Source: Aerococcaceae bacterium DSM 111176 (GTDB lineage Bacteria > Bacillota > Bacilli > Lactobacillales > Aerococcaceae). Taken from it: DNA of 64,000 bases. Numbering within the stretch: position 1 is the stretch's first letter; each line of letters opens with the position of its first letter. This document shows positions 8,174 through 17,390 of this stretch, in pieces. The notes below the pieces were generated by a model. That model was not told the origin of the DNA. It saw only the letters and a program-made list of their open reading frames with translations, and ran no database searches. Location: assembly GCA_015863215.1 (NCBI GenBank), contig JACBXN010000078.1, positions 1 to 64,000 of the forward strand, written 5' to 3'. Both the position numbers and the translations under genes were made by a program.

Positions 8174-8215
8174 AAAATACTCCAGATTGCATGTCACAGC
8201 AGGCTGGAGTATTTT
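8174..8215. terminator. Bidirectional terminator between tetR and ridA
   Basis: A 12-bp stem AAAATACTCCAG/CTGGAGTATTTT (8174-8185 with 8204-8215) around an 18-base loop, T-rich on both strands, between convergent genes. Confidence 0.88.
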
Positions 8216-8224
8216 TGATTCATT

Positions 8225-8596
8225 TTAATAAGAAGCGATTACTTCAATTTCAATTTTAGCACCAGACGGTAAATCTTTCACCGCAAAAGCGCTACGTGCT
8301 GGATATGGTTCTGTAAATTGTTCAGCATAGATACCATTAACCGTTTGGAAATCCTCAATGTCTGCTAATAATACTAAGACCTTTACAATATCTTTCATTT
8401 CTAATCCAGCTTCATCTAAAACATATGAAATATTCTTAAATGCTTGTTTTGTTTGAGCTTCAATACCCTCTTCAAGTTGACCTGTTTCACGATTCAAACC
8501 CAATTGACCAGAGCAGAATAAAATATCCCCGGTTCTTACTGCTTGTGAATAAGGACCTAAAGCTTCAGGCGCTTTCTTTGATTCAAATGATTGCAT
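8225..8596 (-). CDS. ridA: RidA family enamine/imine deaminase
   Basis: A 123-residue protein of the Rid (YjgF/YER057c) family. It shows PYSQAV near residue 15, ILFCSGQLGLN, and the C-terminal ARSAFAVKDLPSGAKIEIE block with the Arg that binds the substrate carboxylate and the conserved Glu. RidA hydrolyses reactive 2-aminoacrylate-type enamines made by PLP enzymes such as threonine dehydratase. Its length is normal for the trimeric family. The ribosome site is GGAGGAACATT. It is a single-gene unit with a TGATATAAT extended -10 at 8623-8630 (minus strand). Confidence 0.92.
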   Translation of the reverse strand: MQSFESKKAPEALGPYSQAVRTGDILFCSGQLGLNRETGQLEEGIEAQTKQAFKNISYVLDEAGLEMKDIVKVLVLLADIEDFQTVNGIYAEQFTEPYPARSAFAVKDLPSGAKIEIEVIASY

Positions 8597-8630
8597 AATG
8601 TTCCTCCTTGATTGTTTTTTATATTATATC

Positions 8631-8961
8631 AAATATCATTATTACTTTTAAACTATCTTCCATTATTTCTGACTTCTTGAAGAATAATTGAAATATATCT
8701 GAATAGGTCCCATAACATTCTGTTATCTCGAACACTAACATTTATTTGAAGTTAATTTATAGATAGTAATGACCCATTTTCTTCAATATTCTTATAAATT
8801 TTTATAATTTTCTATAGAATTTACCTTTCAAAATGCTGTTATATCAATATTTTACACTCATAAATAAGTCTAACTTTTTTCAAACCTCTATATTTGTAAC
8901 AAATCTGTAATGTGTTATACTAGATATGTAAAATAGTATTAAATTCACAGGAGGTATTATC
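8631..8961. other. AT-rich intergenic region upstream of the LysM gene
   Basis: About 330 bases with no supported gene. The right end holds the LysM promoter and a strong ribosome site (CAGGAGG, 8949-8955). The rest is AT-rich with no clear repeat or structured RNA. Confidence 0.6.
8893..8921 (+). promoter_or_regulatory. Sigma-A promoter of the LysM gene
   Basis: TTTGTA (8893-8898), a 17-base spacer and TATACT (8916-8921), 41 bases before the ATG. No CCCC/CGAA sigma-I pattern was found here. Confidence 0.7.
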
Positions 8962-10887
8962 ATGGCAACAAAAAAAGCACTCATCTCTAAAAAGGCTCTT
9001 ACAGCCCTTATTCTATCTGCCGCTGCCGTCCAACTTTCTCAAGTCACAGCCGATGCTCAAACAGTCCATACGGTCAGTACCGGAGATACACTCTATAGTA
9101 TTGCTCAACAGTATAACGTGTCTGCCGACGATATTAAAGCCTGGAATGGTTTAACTTCTGATAATATTAATATTGATCAACAATTAGCAATTAATACCGA
9201 GGATGATACTTCAGAAACAAGTGTTGAAAATACTGACGATCAAACAGACGAATCTAGTTCTACTGAGTCAGATAGCTCTCAACCATCCGAAGAAATGGAA
9301 GCGGATTCAACTGAATCTGCCCAAGATGAGGACGAATCTGCACCAACCGAAGAAGAGGCGACTGACTCTTCAGCATCAGAGTCTACTGAAAATTCAAATG
9401 AGTCACAGACAAATTCAGACACCACAGAAGAAACTAGTGATGAAACTGGCGAAGAGACAAACGATGATACTGACGACACTCAATCTCAGACATCTTCAAA
9501 CACTTACACTATTCGAACAGGCGATACATTATCTAGTATCGCAGCAGAACACGGCGTTACCGTTGACGATTTAAGAAATTGGAATGATTTGACGTCAGAT
9601 TATATTAGAATTGGCGATCAATTAATCGTCTCTGAACCAGATACAACTGAACCAACACCTGACCCTGATCCAGACCCTTCTGAAACAACACATACTGTTA
9701 GAAGTGGCGATAATTTATGGGCGATCGCCAATGCTTACGGCGTTTCGGTTAACAATTTAAGAAACTGGAATAACTTAACAACTGACGTATTACAAATTGG
9801 ACAAGTATTAATCATTCAAGAACCAGATACAACTGAACCGACTCCTAATCCAGACCCTTCTGAAACAACACATACTGTTAGAAGTGGGGATAGTCTATGG
9901 GCAATTGCTAATGCTTACGGCGTTTCGGTTAACAATTTAAGAAACTGGAATAACCTAACAACTGATGTATTACAAATCGGACAAGTATTAGTCATTCAAG
10001 AACCTGATACAACTGAACCGACTCCTGATCCGGACCCTTCTGAAACAACACATACTGTTAGAAGTGGGGATAGTCTATGGGCAATTGCTAATGCTTACGG
10101 CGTTTCGGTTAACAATTTAAGAAACTGGAATAACCTAACAACTGATGTATTACAAATCGGACAAGTATTAGTCATTCAAGAACCTGATACAACTGAACCG
10201 ACTCCTGATCCGGACCCTTCTGAAACAACACATACTGTTAGAAGCGGGGATAGTTTATGGGCAATTGCAAATGCTTATGGGGTTTCAGTTAACAATTTAA
10301 GAAATTGGAACAACTTAAACACTGATGTCTTACAAATCGGACAAGTACTAGTGATTCAAGAACCGGACACAACGGACCCTACACCTGATCCGGATCCATC
10401 TGAAACAACTTACACAGTGAGAAGTGGAGATAGCTTATGGTTAATCGCCAATAATTTCGGTGTTTCAGTGAATCAATTAAGAGCATGGAACGGCTTAACG
10501 TCAAATCTCTTACAAATCGGACAAGTCTTAGTGGTACAAGAACCAGCTACATCTCCAGACCCTTCTGAAACGACTTATACAGTTAGAGCGGGCGATAGCT
10601 TATGGTTAATTGCCAATGCTTATGGCGTTTCAGTCAATGACCTTAGAGCTTGGAACAATTTATCGTCAAATATTTTACAAATCGGACAAGTCTTAGTTAT
10701 CGAAGGCGATAACTCTGGAAGCACTCCTCCTACAGGCTATTACTACACAGTAGTTAGCGGAGATTCGCTTTGGTTGATTGCAAATAGATATGGTGTAACA
10801 GTTGGGCAATTACAAGCATGGAATAACTTATCAAGCAATGTTCTTCAACCTGGTCAACGACTTATGGTTGCTTCGATTTTAAACTAG
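8962..10887 (+). CDS. Secreted protein with nine LysM domains
   Basis: A 641-residue exported protein. A signal peptide (KKALISKKALTALILSAAA) with a likely cut after ADA at 32 is followed by LysM1 (~35-77), an acidic Ser/Thr/Glu/Asp linker (~78-178), and LysM2-9 starting near 179, 242, 302, 362, 422, 482, 538 and 594. Linkers between LysM3-7 are PDTTEPTPDPDPSETT-like. LysM binds N-acetylglucosamine-containing glycans such as peptidoglycan. The protein ends five residues after the last LysM, with no amidase, NlpC/P60 or CHAP domain, so it is a binding or structural wall protein rather than an evident hydrolase. The start is fixed by CAGGAGG and the signal peptide. It may coat the wall, act as an adhesin, or space other proteins; none of these is shown. 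Confidence 0.9.
   Translation: MATKKALISKKALTALILSAAAVQLSQVTADAQTVHTVSTGDTLYSIAQQYNVSADDIKAWNGLTSDNINIDQQLAINTEDDTSETSVENTDDQTDESSSTESDSSQPSEEMEADSTESAQDEDESAPTEEEATDSSASESTENSNESQTNSDTTEETSDETGEETNDDTDDTQSQTSSNTYTIRTGDTLSSIAAEHGVTVDDLRNWNDLTSDYIRIGDQLIVSEPDTTEPTPDPDPDPSETTHTVRSGDNLWAIANAYGVSVNNLRNWNNLTTDVLQIGQVLIIQEPDTTEPTPNPDPSETTHTVRSGDSLWAIANAYGVSVNNLRNWNNLTTDVLQIGQVLVIQEPDTTEPTPDPDPSETTHTVRSGDSLWAIANAYGVSVNNLRNWNNLTTDVLQIGQVLVIQEPDTTEPTPDPDPSETTHTVRSGDSLWAIANAYGVSVNNLRNWNNLNTDVLQIGQVLVIQEPDTTDPTPDPDPSETTYTVRSGDSLWLIANNFGVSVNQLRAWNGLTSNLLQIGQVLVVQEPATSPDPSETTYTVRAGDSLWLIANAYGVSVNDLRAWNNLSSNILQIGQVLVIEGDNSGSTPPTGYYYTVVSGDSLWLIANRYGVTVGQLQAWNNLSSNVLQPGQRLMVASILN
9670..10389 (+). repeat. 180-bp near-identical tandem repeats coding LysM3-6
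   Basis: Four successive 180-bp units encode a 60-residue LysM plus linker. Bases 9901-10020 and 10081-10200 are identical, and the linker part differs at only two sites between 9841-9900 and 10021-10080. This points to recent duplication or gene conversion. Confidence 0.92.
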
Positions 10888-10930
10888 TCGAAATTCAGAG
10901 AAGTCTTTAGCAACAAAGCATTAAAACCAA

Positions 10931-10977
10931 CAGCCATTGAACTCAATTAATGTTGAATTCAATGGCTATGTTTTTGT
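10931..10977. terminator. Terminator between LysM gene and response regulator
   Basis: A stem AGCCATTGAA/TTCAATGGCT (10932-10941 with 10958-10967) followed by ATGTTTTTG on the plus strand. It separates two convergent genes. Confidence 0.8.
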
Positions 10978-10986
10978 TAATTTAAA

Positions 10987-11628
10987 TCATTTCAAATGTT
11001 TAAAATAATAAATGGCTAATTGAGTGCGATCTCTTAAATTTAATTTATCCAAAATAATCGATAAATAATTGCGAATTGTCCCTTCACTAAAATGCATTTT
11101 ATCTGCAATTTCTTTTGTATTTAGACCTTCTGCTACCCAGTAAATTAATTCATTTTCCTTTTCACTTAATTCTGGAAATCCACTTGTTTCAGTGATTCCT
11201 TCAGCTGAATACAAGTTAGGTATTCTAGCAATAATATCACTTCCGAACACTTGATGATTATTCATTACAGCTTCGATGGCGGGGATAATACTCTCAAAAT
11301 CCGTTTTTAACAAATAACCCTTTGCGCCTATTCTTAAGGCTTCAATAATATAATCATCCTCTAAAAAAGTCGTCAAATAAACAATTCGAGCTTGTGGATC
11401 GTCTTGGAGTATTCTCTTACCAGCTTCAATACCATCCATCTCTGGCATCCGGATATCCATCAATACAACATCAGGTAGTAGTTTATGGTATAAATCAATC
11501 GCTACCCGGCCGTTATCACCTGTCCCAACTACAGTAAATGGTTCACTACGTTGTTGGGTTGATTTTTCAATGATAGTCTTTAAACCATTAGTAACTAGCG
11601 CATCATCATCAATCACTAAAACTCTCAT
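10987..11628 (-). CDS. NarL/LuxR-family response regulator (LnrK-like)
   Basis: A 213-residue regulator. Its receiver domain (1-120) has acidic pocket VIDDD at 5-9, phospho-acceptor Asp58 in LMDIRMPEMDG, and the switch Thr/Lys in YLTTF and LLKTD. The C-terminal LuxR-type helix-turn-helix (~145-210) contains LNTKEIADKMHFSEGTIRNYLS. It lies four bases downstream of its kinase gene and is divergent from an ABC-2 exporter. That matches the linearmycin-resistance layout of Bacillus subtilis (LnrJK with LnrLMN), so the likely target is the exporter promoter. Confidence 0.85.
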   Translation of the reverse strand: MRVLVIDDDALVTNGLKTIIEKSTQQRSEPFTVVGTGDNGRVAIDLYHKLLPDVVLMDIRMPEMDGIEAGKRILQDDPQARIVYLTTFLEDDYIIEALRIGAKGYLLKTDFESIIPAIEAVMNNHQVFGSDIIARIPNLYSAEGITETSGFPELSEKENELIYWVAEGLNTKEIADKMHFSEGTIRNYLSIILDKLNLRDRTQLAIYYFKHLK

Positions 11629-11632
11629 AACG

Positions 11633-12748
11633 CTATTCCCCTTTTTTAGGTATTTTCATAAATATTCTAAAGCCATTTTCTGTATTAAAATGCACAACAC
11701 CATGCAATTGATTAATACGCTCTTCGATATTAATTAGACCGACTCCTGTTGTAGTAGACGATACTTGTATATTCGTCCCATTATCAGCAATAAGATACAC
11801 CCACTGGTCATCCATTTCTGATAATCTCACAGTCACCGTCGTCGCATTCGAGTGTTTATTTATGTTGGTTAGTGCTTCTTTTAAAATATTAATAAATGAA
11901 TGTGACACATGATTAGGTAGCGTTGACTGTCCATTATATGAAATATTAACTTTCGCTTTAGTAAACTCATTTGCTATCATCTTCATTTCCTGGTAAAGAT
12001 CAATACTCGTTTCCCTTTCACGGTGAATAACTTCCCGTACATTATCCATACTTGAAGTTAACGTCTCCTGAATTTCAGATAAATTCTGCTCTACTTCCTC
12101 ATCCGTTACAACATATTTCAATGCCCCTACTTGAATCACTGCACTCGATATTTGATGCCCAAGAATATCATGAATTTCCCCAACGATCCTCTTACGTTCG
12201 GATAAAACGGAAGACTGGATTCGTTCATCTTGAATTTTTAATAATCGCACTTGCTCTGTTTTAAAACGCTCGTTCAAGGCTCTCAGACTATCTATCTCTT
12301 CATACGTTTTCTCAGTAAAAGTACGACGTTCTTTAAGTGTATTACTCATTGATACTGATAAGAAACTTAAGCCCATTATCATTAGCACATGATAAACTCC
12401 AAAACCGAGTAAGCTCCCTACTATAAAAAGCACAATTTCCCCAATAATGATATGCGCGATATCCCATTTTAGACTAAAGAAACAGACTGGTGACATGAAA
12501 AATAATAATGGCACAAAATAAAAGGTAACACCAATCAAACTTAGATAAATGAGCATAAAAATCATTTGAATTTTAGTGTTTGAACCTTCCACTTGGTTGT
12601 TCCAGTATTGAAATAATTGAAAAATGGATATTAAAATAATAATTGACGTTAATTCAATAATAGGAATTTGTTGTGGATCATTCGAAAGAAAATATAAAAC
12701 CGCAATAACCACCATCATAAATTGAATAACTAAATCAATATTACGCAT
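11633..12748 (-). CDS. Sensor histidine kinase, HisKA_3 type (LnrJ/DesK-like)
   Basis: About 371 residues. The N-terminal ~150 residues hold five to six hydrophobic helices with almost no extracellular loop, typical of intramembrane-sensing kinases. A coiled segment leads to the HisKA_3 helix with EIHDILGHQ (His near residue 193), and a HATPase_c domain with N-box NILKEALTNINKHS and DNGTN follows. The start is ATG at 12746-12748 or the adjacent ATG at 12749-12751; AAGGAGG precedes both, at 7 or 4 bases. It is co-transcribed with the downstream response regulator. Kinases of this kind usually sense membrane-active compounds or the exporter itself. Confidence 0.85.
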   Translation of the reverse strand: MRNIDLVIQFMMVVIAVLYFLSNDPQQIPIIELTSIIILISIFQLFQYWNNQVEGSNTKIQMIFMLIYLSLIGVTFYFVPLLFFMSPVCFFSLKWDIAHIIIGEIVLFIVGSLLGFGVYHVLMIMGLSFLSVSMSNTLKERRTFTEKTYEEIDSLRALNERFKTEQVRLLKIQDERIQSSVLSERKRIVGEIHDILGHQISSAVIQVGALKYVVTDEEVEQNLSEIQETLTSSMDNVREVIHRERETSIDLYQEMKMIANEFTKAKVNISYNGQSTLPNHVSHSFINILKEALTNINKHSNATTVTVRLSEMDDQWVYLIADNGTNIQVSSTTTGVGLINIEERINQLHGVVHFNTENGFRIFMKIPKKGE

Positions 12749-12795
12749 CATGTCACCTCCTTGTGTTAATACTAGCATATTTTAGTATAAAGAAT

Positions 12796-12847
12796 GATGA
12801 CAAATGTCATCGAAGCTACTGACATTGCTCAATATGAATGCATTCAT
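12796..12847. promoter_or_regulatory. Two palindromes between two-component system and ABC exporter
   Basis: A perfect inverted repeat GATGACA-AA-TGTCATC (12796-12811) and a perfect 14-bp palindrome ATGAATGCATTCAT (12834-12847) lie in the divergent promoter region. A GATAAT hexamer at 12856-12861 could be the exporter -10. It has no good -35, as expected of an activator-dependent promoter bound by the neighbouring response regulator. Confidence 0.55.
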
Positions 12848-12887
12848 TATTTTGGGATAATAAGTATAAAGAAAGAAGGTGGAAGTA

Positions 12888-13826
12888 ATGATTGTCCAAT
12901 TAAATAATATTGTTAAACGCTATGATGATTTGGTTGCCTTAGACCACTTTAGTATGTCTGTTAACCAAGGTGAAATTTATGGACTACTCGGCCCAAATGG
13001 TAGTGGTAAAACAACCGCTATAAACTGTATGTTGGCCCTTCTCAACTATGATAGTGGTGATGTGACCATTTTCGGTGAAAAGATGCATCCAAGAAACTAT
13101 GATGTCAAAAAGCGGATTGGTTTAGTTATGCAAGATATCGGCGTATTTGATGAATTAACCGTTTATGAAAATATCGATTATTTCTGCGGGTTGTATATTT
13201 CAGATAAAGAAACCCGTAAACAATATGTAGACGATGCGATCGAATTTGTTGGTATTGATGAATTCCGTAAATTTAGACCTCGTAAACTATCTGGAGGACT
13301 ACTCCGTCGTCTAAATCTTGCTTGCGGTATCGCACATAAACCAGATTTAATCATTTTAGATGAGCCAACAGTCGCTGTAGACCCCCAATCACGAAATAAA
13401 ATTCTAGAAAACATCAAAAATTTAGCAAAATATGGTAAAACAATCATTTATACAACCCATTACATGGAAGAAGTCGAGTATTTATGTGATAGACTAACTA
13501 TCCTTGACCGAGGTAAGGAAATTGTAACTGGAACCAGCGAAGAAATTAAAGCAATGTCTAGTCATGGTGAAATTATGACACTAGAAGTCTTTGATTTGGA
13601 TCCAGAAATTCAAACCGAAATCCGGGAAATGACTGAAGTCTTACAATTCAATTATGAAGCTAATAAAGCGGTTATTCACTTTGACAAAGGTGATCACCAT
13701 CTATTGAAATTACTAACTTTCCTCGAGCAACATGATGTCGACGTCATAAATTTATCTATTAAACAACCAACACTCAATGATGTTTTCCTTGAAATTACCG
13801 GCAAGGAGCTGAGAGACAATGCTTAA
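12888..13826 (+). CDS. ABC-2 exporter ATP-binding protein (LnrL-like)
   Basis: A 312-residue ATPase. It has Walker A GPNGSGKTT (~36-44), signature LSGGLLRRL, Walker B LIILDEPTVAVDP with its catalytic Glu, and H-loop TTHYMEE. A C-terminal ~90-residue domain of the drug-export ATPase type follows. The start is ATG at 12888 behind AAGGTGG; the in-frame GTG at 12879 lies within that ribosome site. It overlaps the next gene by 8 bases, starting a three-gene operon with two permeases. Exporters of this type often remove amphiphilic antibiotics (linearmycin, amphotericin); the actual substrate is unknown. Confidence 0.87.
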   Translation: MIVQLNNIVKRYDDLVALDHFSMSVNQGEIYGLLGPNGSGKTTAINCMLALLNYDSGDVTIFGEKMHPRNYDVKKRIGLVMQDIGVFDELTVYENIDYFCGLYISDKETRKQYVDDAIEFVGIDEFRKFRPRKLSGGLLRRLNLACGIAHKPDLIILDEPTVAVDPQSRNKILENIKNLAKYGKTIIYTTHYMEEVEYLCDRLTILDRGKEIVTGTSEEIKAMSSHGEIMTLEVFDLDPEIQTEIREMTEVLQFNYEANKAVIHFDKGDHHLLKLLTFLEQHDVDVINLSIKQPTLNDVFLEITGKELRDNA

Positions 13827-15039
13827 ACATCTATTAGCCTATACACCTAAATTATCTTACCGTAACCGGGATGGTTTTTTATATGGGATCCTATTTCCGC
13901 TTGCTTTCTCTTTAATTTATTTAACTGTCTTTTCAGATATGGTTACATCAACCTCTTTTGACGCCATACAAGTAGCTATGGTTTTCGAGGGTAACCAAGA
14001 AGAGGTGCAAATCGCAGAGGACTCCCTCTCTAACATTGCTTCCATTGGTGAAATCGACTCCTCTGGTAACCTATATGCCATCGAGTCTCACGATACAGAA
14101 CCATTAATTATCTATTTGCCTGTTGAAAATTTAGATGAAGGTCAAAGTATTACAGAAGAATATAATCTGACAGGAACAGTCCTCGTTAATAATGAAAATA
14201 ACGCCTTTAATATCCAAATGGATATTGCACCCAATAAAGTGAATGATTTAAACACGACTGTTTTACATACCATTTTAAAGAGTTTTACCGCAATCTCCAA
14301 AGGCACTCAAATAGCTATACAACAAGCAGGCCCAAACCCTTTCGTCATCCAACAAATTACCAGTGCACTCCAAGAGCATGGGGAACCACAATTTTTCTCG
14401 GCCGATCAAACAACAACACAGACATCTAATTTTAGTATTTATATTTATGCCGCACTCGCATATGTTTGTATTTTCTTTATATCGATTAGTAGTCAATGGA
14501 TCACAGAAAATGAAGCCCACACTTCACCACAAGCACTAAGAAAAGTAGTCTCACCTATTGGTAAAATACCATTATTTATGGCTAATTTCATAACGGGAAC
14601 CATTCCTAGTTTACTCGTTGTGTATACTGTTCTGGGAATCTATATGGTAGCAGATATGCCCATTGGTCAAGAATATGGACGCTTATTCTTATTACTTACT
14701 ATAGGAACACTCGTTGGTTTATCTTTAGGTACTGCAACAGCAAGCTTACTCAAATCAAGACCGAATACATTAACCGCCATTGGTATTGCATTACCACTTA
14801 TTTTTGGGGCTACTTCAGGGATGATGAATACGAATCTTAAATTTTTCATCAATGAAAATATGTCTTGGCTAAATAAAATAAATCCTGTTTCTTTAATTAA
14901 TGATGCTATATATTACCTAAATAATTATCCAACTTATGCACAATTCAACCAAAACATTCTTATATTACTTACTATGTTCATTCTATTAATGGGAGTCACT
15001 TTTGTAGGTTTAAGGAGGGATAGCTATGCCAGTCTTTAG
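13819..15039 (+). CDS. ABC-2 type permease, first subunit (LnrM-like)
   Basis: A 406-residue membrane protein with one N-terminal helix (~23-40), a large extracellular domain (~45-205), then five helices between ~210 and 400. This is the ABC2_membrane layout of drug and lipid exporters. It overlaps the ATPase gene by 8 bases and the next permease gene by 14, so the three products are translationally coupled. The ribosome site GGCAAGGAG lies inside the ATPase gene. Confidence 0.82.
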   Translation: MLKHLLAYTPKLSYRNRDGFLYGILFPLAFSLIYLTVFSDMVTSTSFDAIQVAMVFEGNQEEVQIAEDSLSNIASIGEIDSSGNLYAIESHDTEPLIIYLPVENLDEGQSITEEYNLTGTVLVNNENNAFNIQMDIAPNKVNDLNTTVLHTILKSFTAISKGTQIAIQQAGPNPFVIQQITSALQEHGEPQFFSADQTTTQTSNFSIYIYAALAYVCIFFISISSQWITENEAHTSPQALRKVVSPIGKIPLFMANFITGTIPSLLVVYTVLGIYMVADMPIGQEYGRLFLLLTIGTLVGLSLGTATASLLKSRPNTLTAIGIALPLIFGATSGMMNTNLKFFINENMSWLNKINPVSLINDAIYYLNNYPTYAQFNQNILILLTMFILLMGVTFVGLRRDSYASL

Positions 15040-16222
15040 ATTGTTTTATAAAATTGTTAAGAGTAATATACTAGCTATTCTATTATCCTTTGTACTGTTG
15101 TTAGTTTTCACTATACCATTGACTCAGATAGCTCGTAATCAATATAGTGATACTTACGAAGAGGAAATAGTATCAATTGCTGTATTTAATCACGATAAAA
15201 ACGATCCTCTCTCAAATCATTTAGTCGAATATTTAGAAAATGAGACTGATATTGTTGCCGTTGAGGAAGAACCCGAAGCAGTAGCAGATGCTCTCTTTAA
15301 CGATCAAATCAGTTATGCTTTAACCATTCCTGATGGCTTCGGTCAAGCAATACTCCAACAACAAACACCTATACCACTTGAGAGACAAACCACCAGTGTG
15401 CCGGAAAATGTTGTTGCCGTAAATACCATTTTAACGACTTACTTAACCAACGCGCAGATTTTAAGCGTCAATTTAGGTAATAACCCTAGTAATGAAGATA
15501 TTGATACCGTACTCGATCAATTATCCGCAAGTGTAAATACCAATATCGACATCACAACACAAGGTACGATTGAAGGTTTAACTGAAATAAATGCCTTCGG
15601 AAGTATTTACACAACTGTTGCTGGTTACGGTTTAATCGCAACCTTTATTACAGTCTTTGGTTATGCAGTTATCTCGCTACGCCAACGAGAAGTCATGAAG
15701 AGAAATCGCCTCGGACAAATGACACAGAGCAAACAATTAACACAGTTACTACTTGCAGGCTTTAGTTTCAGTCTATTGGATTGGCTTATTTTAATGATGA
15801 TTGGTGTGTTTATATTTGGTTTTGATATTGTCTTTAGTGATACGGGATTATTAATCGTATTGTCTAGTTTCTTATCCATGTTAGGGATCCAAGCTTTCGC
15901 CTATTTCATTAGTACGATTGCCCCTAATAAAGGGATGATCCAATTCCTATCCAATTTCTTAAGTTTATTCATTTCATTTGCGAGTGGGATTTTCGTACCA
16001 CGGAACTTTTTACCAACATTTATGCAACATTTTGCATCCGTTGTTACGCCGATTTGGCAGGTGCGTGCGAATGAATTAATCTTATCTACTACAGATTATT
16101 CCACTGCGACATGGCAAACAATTTGGCAATATTTCGGTATTATGGTTTTGATTACACTCGCTTATTATGCAATGAGTTTCGTCATTCAAAGTTACCGTCA
16201 TAGACAAAATATCTATTTATAG
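15026..16222 (+). CDS. ABC-2 type permease, second subunit (LnrN-like)
   Basis: A 398-residue membrane protein with the same plan as the preceding permease: an N-terminal helix (~13-33), a large outer domain (~38-200), and five to six helices to residue ~385. The paired, non-identical permeases suggest a heterodimeric channel with one ATPase. The start at 15026 is preceded by AAGGAGGGATAGCT. It is the last gene of the operon and is followed by a strong terminator. Confidence 0.82.
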   Translation: MPVFRLFYKIVKSNILAILLSFVLLLVFTIPLTQIARNQYSDTYEEEIVSIAVFNHDKNDPLSNHLVEYLENETDIVAVEEEPEAVADALFNDQISYALTIPDGFGQAILQQQTPIPLERQTTSVPENVVAVNTILTTYLTNAQILSVNLGNNPSNEDIDTVLDQLSASVNTNIDITTQGTIEGLTEINAFGSIYTTVAGYGLIATFITVFGYAVISLRQREVMKRNRLGQMTQSKQLTQLLLAGFSFSLLDWLILMMIGVFIFGFDIVFSDTGLLIVLSSFLSMLGIQAFAYFISTIAPNKGMIQFLSNFLSLFISFASGIFVPRNFLPTFMQHFASVVTPIWQVRANELILSTTDYSTATWQTIWQYFGIMVLITLAYYAMSFVIQSYRHRQNIYL

Positions 16223-16238
16223 TTCACACTATCCTGTG

Positions 16239-16290
16239 AAAAACTGCAATAAATCATTGTTTAGAATACGATGATTTAATGCAGTTTTTC
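16239..16290 (+). terminator. Terminator after the ABC-2 operon (hairpin family member A)
   Basis: A long stem with outer arms AAAACTGCA/TGCAGTTTT and inner TAAATCAT/ATGATTTA, ending in TTTTTC. Its inner core resembles that of the hairpins at 29001 and 52560. Confidence 0.88.
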
Positions 16291-16342
16291 TTGTAATAAG
16301 CCCTTATTGTCTCTATTCCTAGATGTAAATATTCACCGTATT

Positions 16343-16351
16343 TGGTATAAT
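16343..16351 (+). promoter_or_regulatory. Extended -10 promoter of the LCP gene
   Basis: TGG-TATAAT at 16343-16351 is an extended -10 element 42 bases before the ATG; the -35 region is poor. Confidence 0.6.
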
Positions 16352-16393
16352 GGCTCTACACTGACTAAATTATTTTAGAAAGGTCTTGTATAA

Positions 16394-17368
16394 ATGATGA
16401 ATAGAAGATCAAGAAATAGAGGAAGACGGCGAAGAAGAAAAAGATTCAATCCCTTGGGGTGTTTTTTTCAAATTCTCTTAGTACTAATACTAGCCGGCGG
16501 ATTGTATGTAGGATATACTTACTTCACACTTCGCCAATCAGTTCAACAAATTAACAATGCTGCCCTACAGTTACACGAAAGTGGCCCTGAAAGAGAGGAA
16601 GTTCGTGAAGAAAGTGTTGAAGTCGGAGAGGACTCAATCAGCATTTTAATTATGGGTATAGATACTGGTGGAGAAAGAACGGATGTAGGAAGGTCCGATA
16701 TTATGATTGTCGCAACTTTAAATCCTAATACCGACCAAGCAACCATCACTTCAATTCCACGTGACTCATATGTTGAGATTTCAGGTGTACCAAGTCGTGA
16801 CAAGATAAACCATGCCTATGCATTTGGCGGGCCTAACATGGCAGCAAATACGGTCCAGAATTTATTAGGCATACCAATTGACTATACTTTCAGTATGGAT
16901 ATGGATGGATTTGTACGTGCTATTGATGCTTTAGGCGGCTTAACAATTACACCCGTTATGACATTTGAGCAAGGTGAGCATCAATTTGTTGAAGGTCAAA
17001 CTCAGATAATGGATGGCGAGGCCGTCTTAGATTACGTGCGTAATCGTTATACTGCAGGCGGCGATTACGGCAGACAAGAAAGAGCACGTCAAGTTGCTGA
17101 AGCTCTATTTGGAAAGATCCAAAACTTCGATACTTTAACGAATGTTAACGAATTAATTACCGTATTCAGTGAAACAGTCGCAACGAACTTAACCATTAGC
17201 GATTTACAAGATATCGCACTCGACTCAAATGAAATTTTCAATAATTTAGAAACACTGAATCTTGAAGGTGAAGGCGAAATGATTGATGGTGTTTATTACG
17301 AAATTTTAAATGAATCAGTCGTTGCCGATGTCAGTCAAAAACTACAAGAAAATCTCGGTATGGAATAG
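16394..17368 (+). CDS. LytR-CpsA-Psr (LCP) cell-wall glycopolymer ligase
   Basis: A 324-residue membrane-anchored enzyme. An Arg-rich N-terminus (1-22, many RRR runs) precedes one membrane helix (~26-47). The LCP domain (~75-260) shows ILIMGIDTGG, the RSDIMIVATLNP strand, SIPRDSYV, DKINHAYAFGG and a late LDYVRNRY with the catalytic-site Arg residues. LCP enzymes transfer teichoic acid or capsule polymers from undecaprenyl pyrophosphate to peptidoglycan outside the cell. The gene stands alone between terminators, so which polymer it attaches cannot be told. Confidence 0.9.
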   Translation: MMNRRSRNRGRRRRRKRFNPLGCFFQILLVLILAGGLYVGYTYFTLRQSVQQINNAALQLHESGPEREEVREESVEVGEDSISILIMGIDTGGERTDVGRSDIMIVATLNPNTDQATITSIPRDSYVEISGVPSRDKINHAYAFGGPNMAANTVQNLLGIPIDYTFSMDMDGFVRAIDALGGLTITPVMTFEQGEHQFVEGQTQIMDGEAVLDYVRNRYTAGGDYGRQERARQVAEALFGKIQNFDTLTNVNELITVFSETVATNLTISDLQDIALDSNEIFNNLETLNLEGEGEMIDGVYYEILNESVVADVSQKLQENLGME

Positions 17369-17390
17369 AAAAAAGCATAATTCTACAAAT

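Noticed and set aside
9203-9574. Additional frames within the LysM gene, both strands
   Set aside because: They are shadows of the low-complexity acidic linker and have no start signals.
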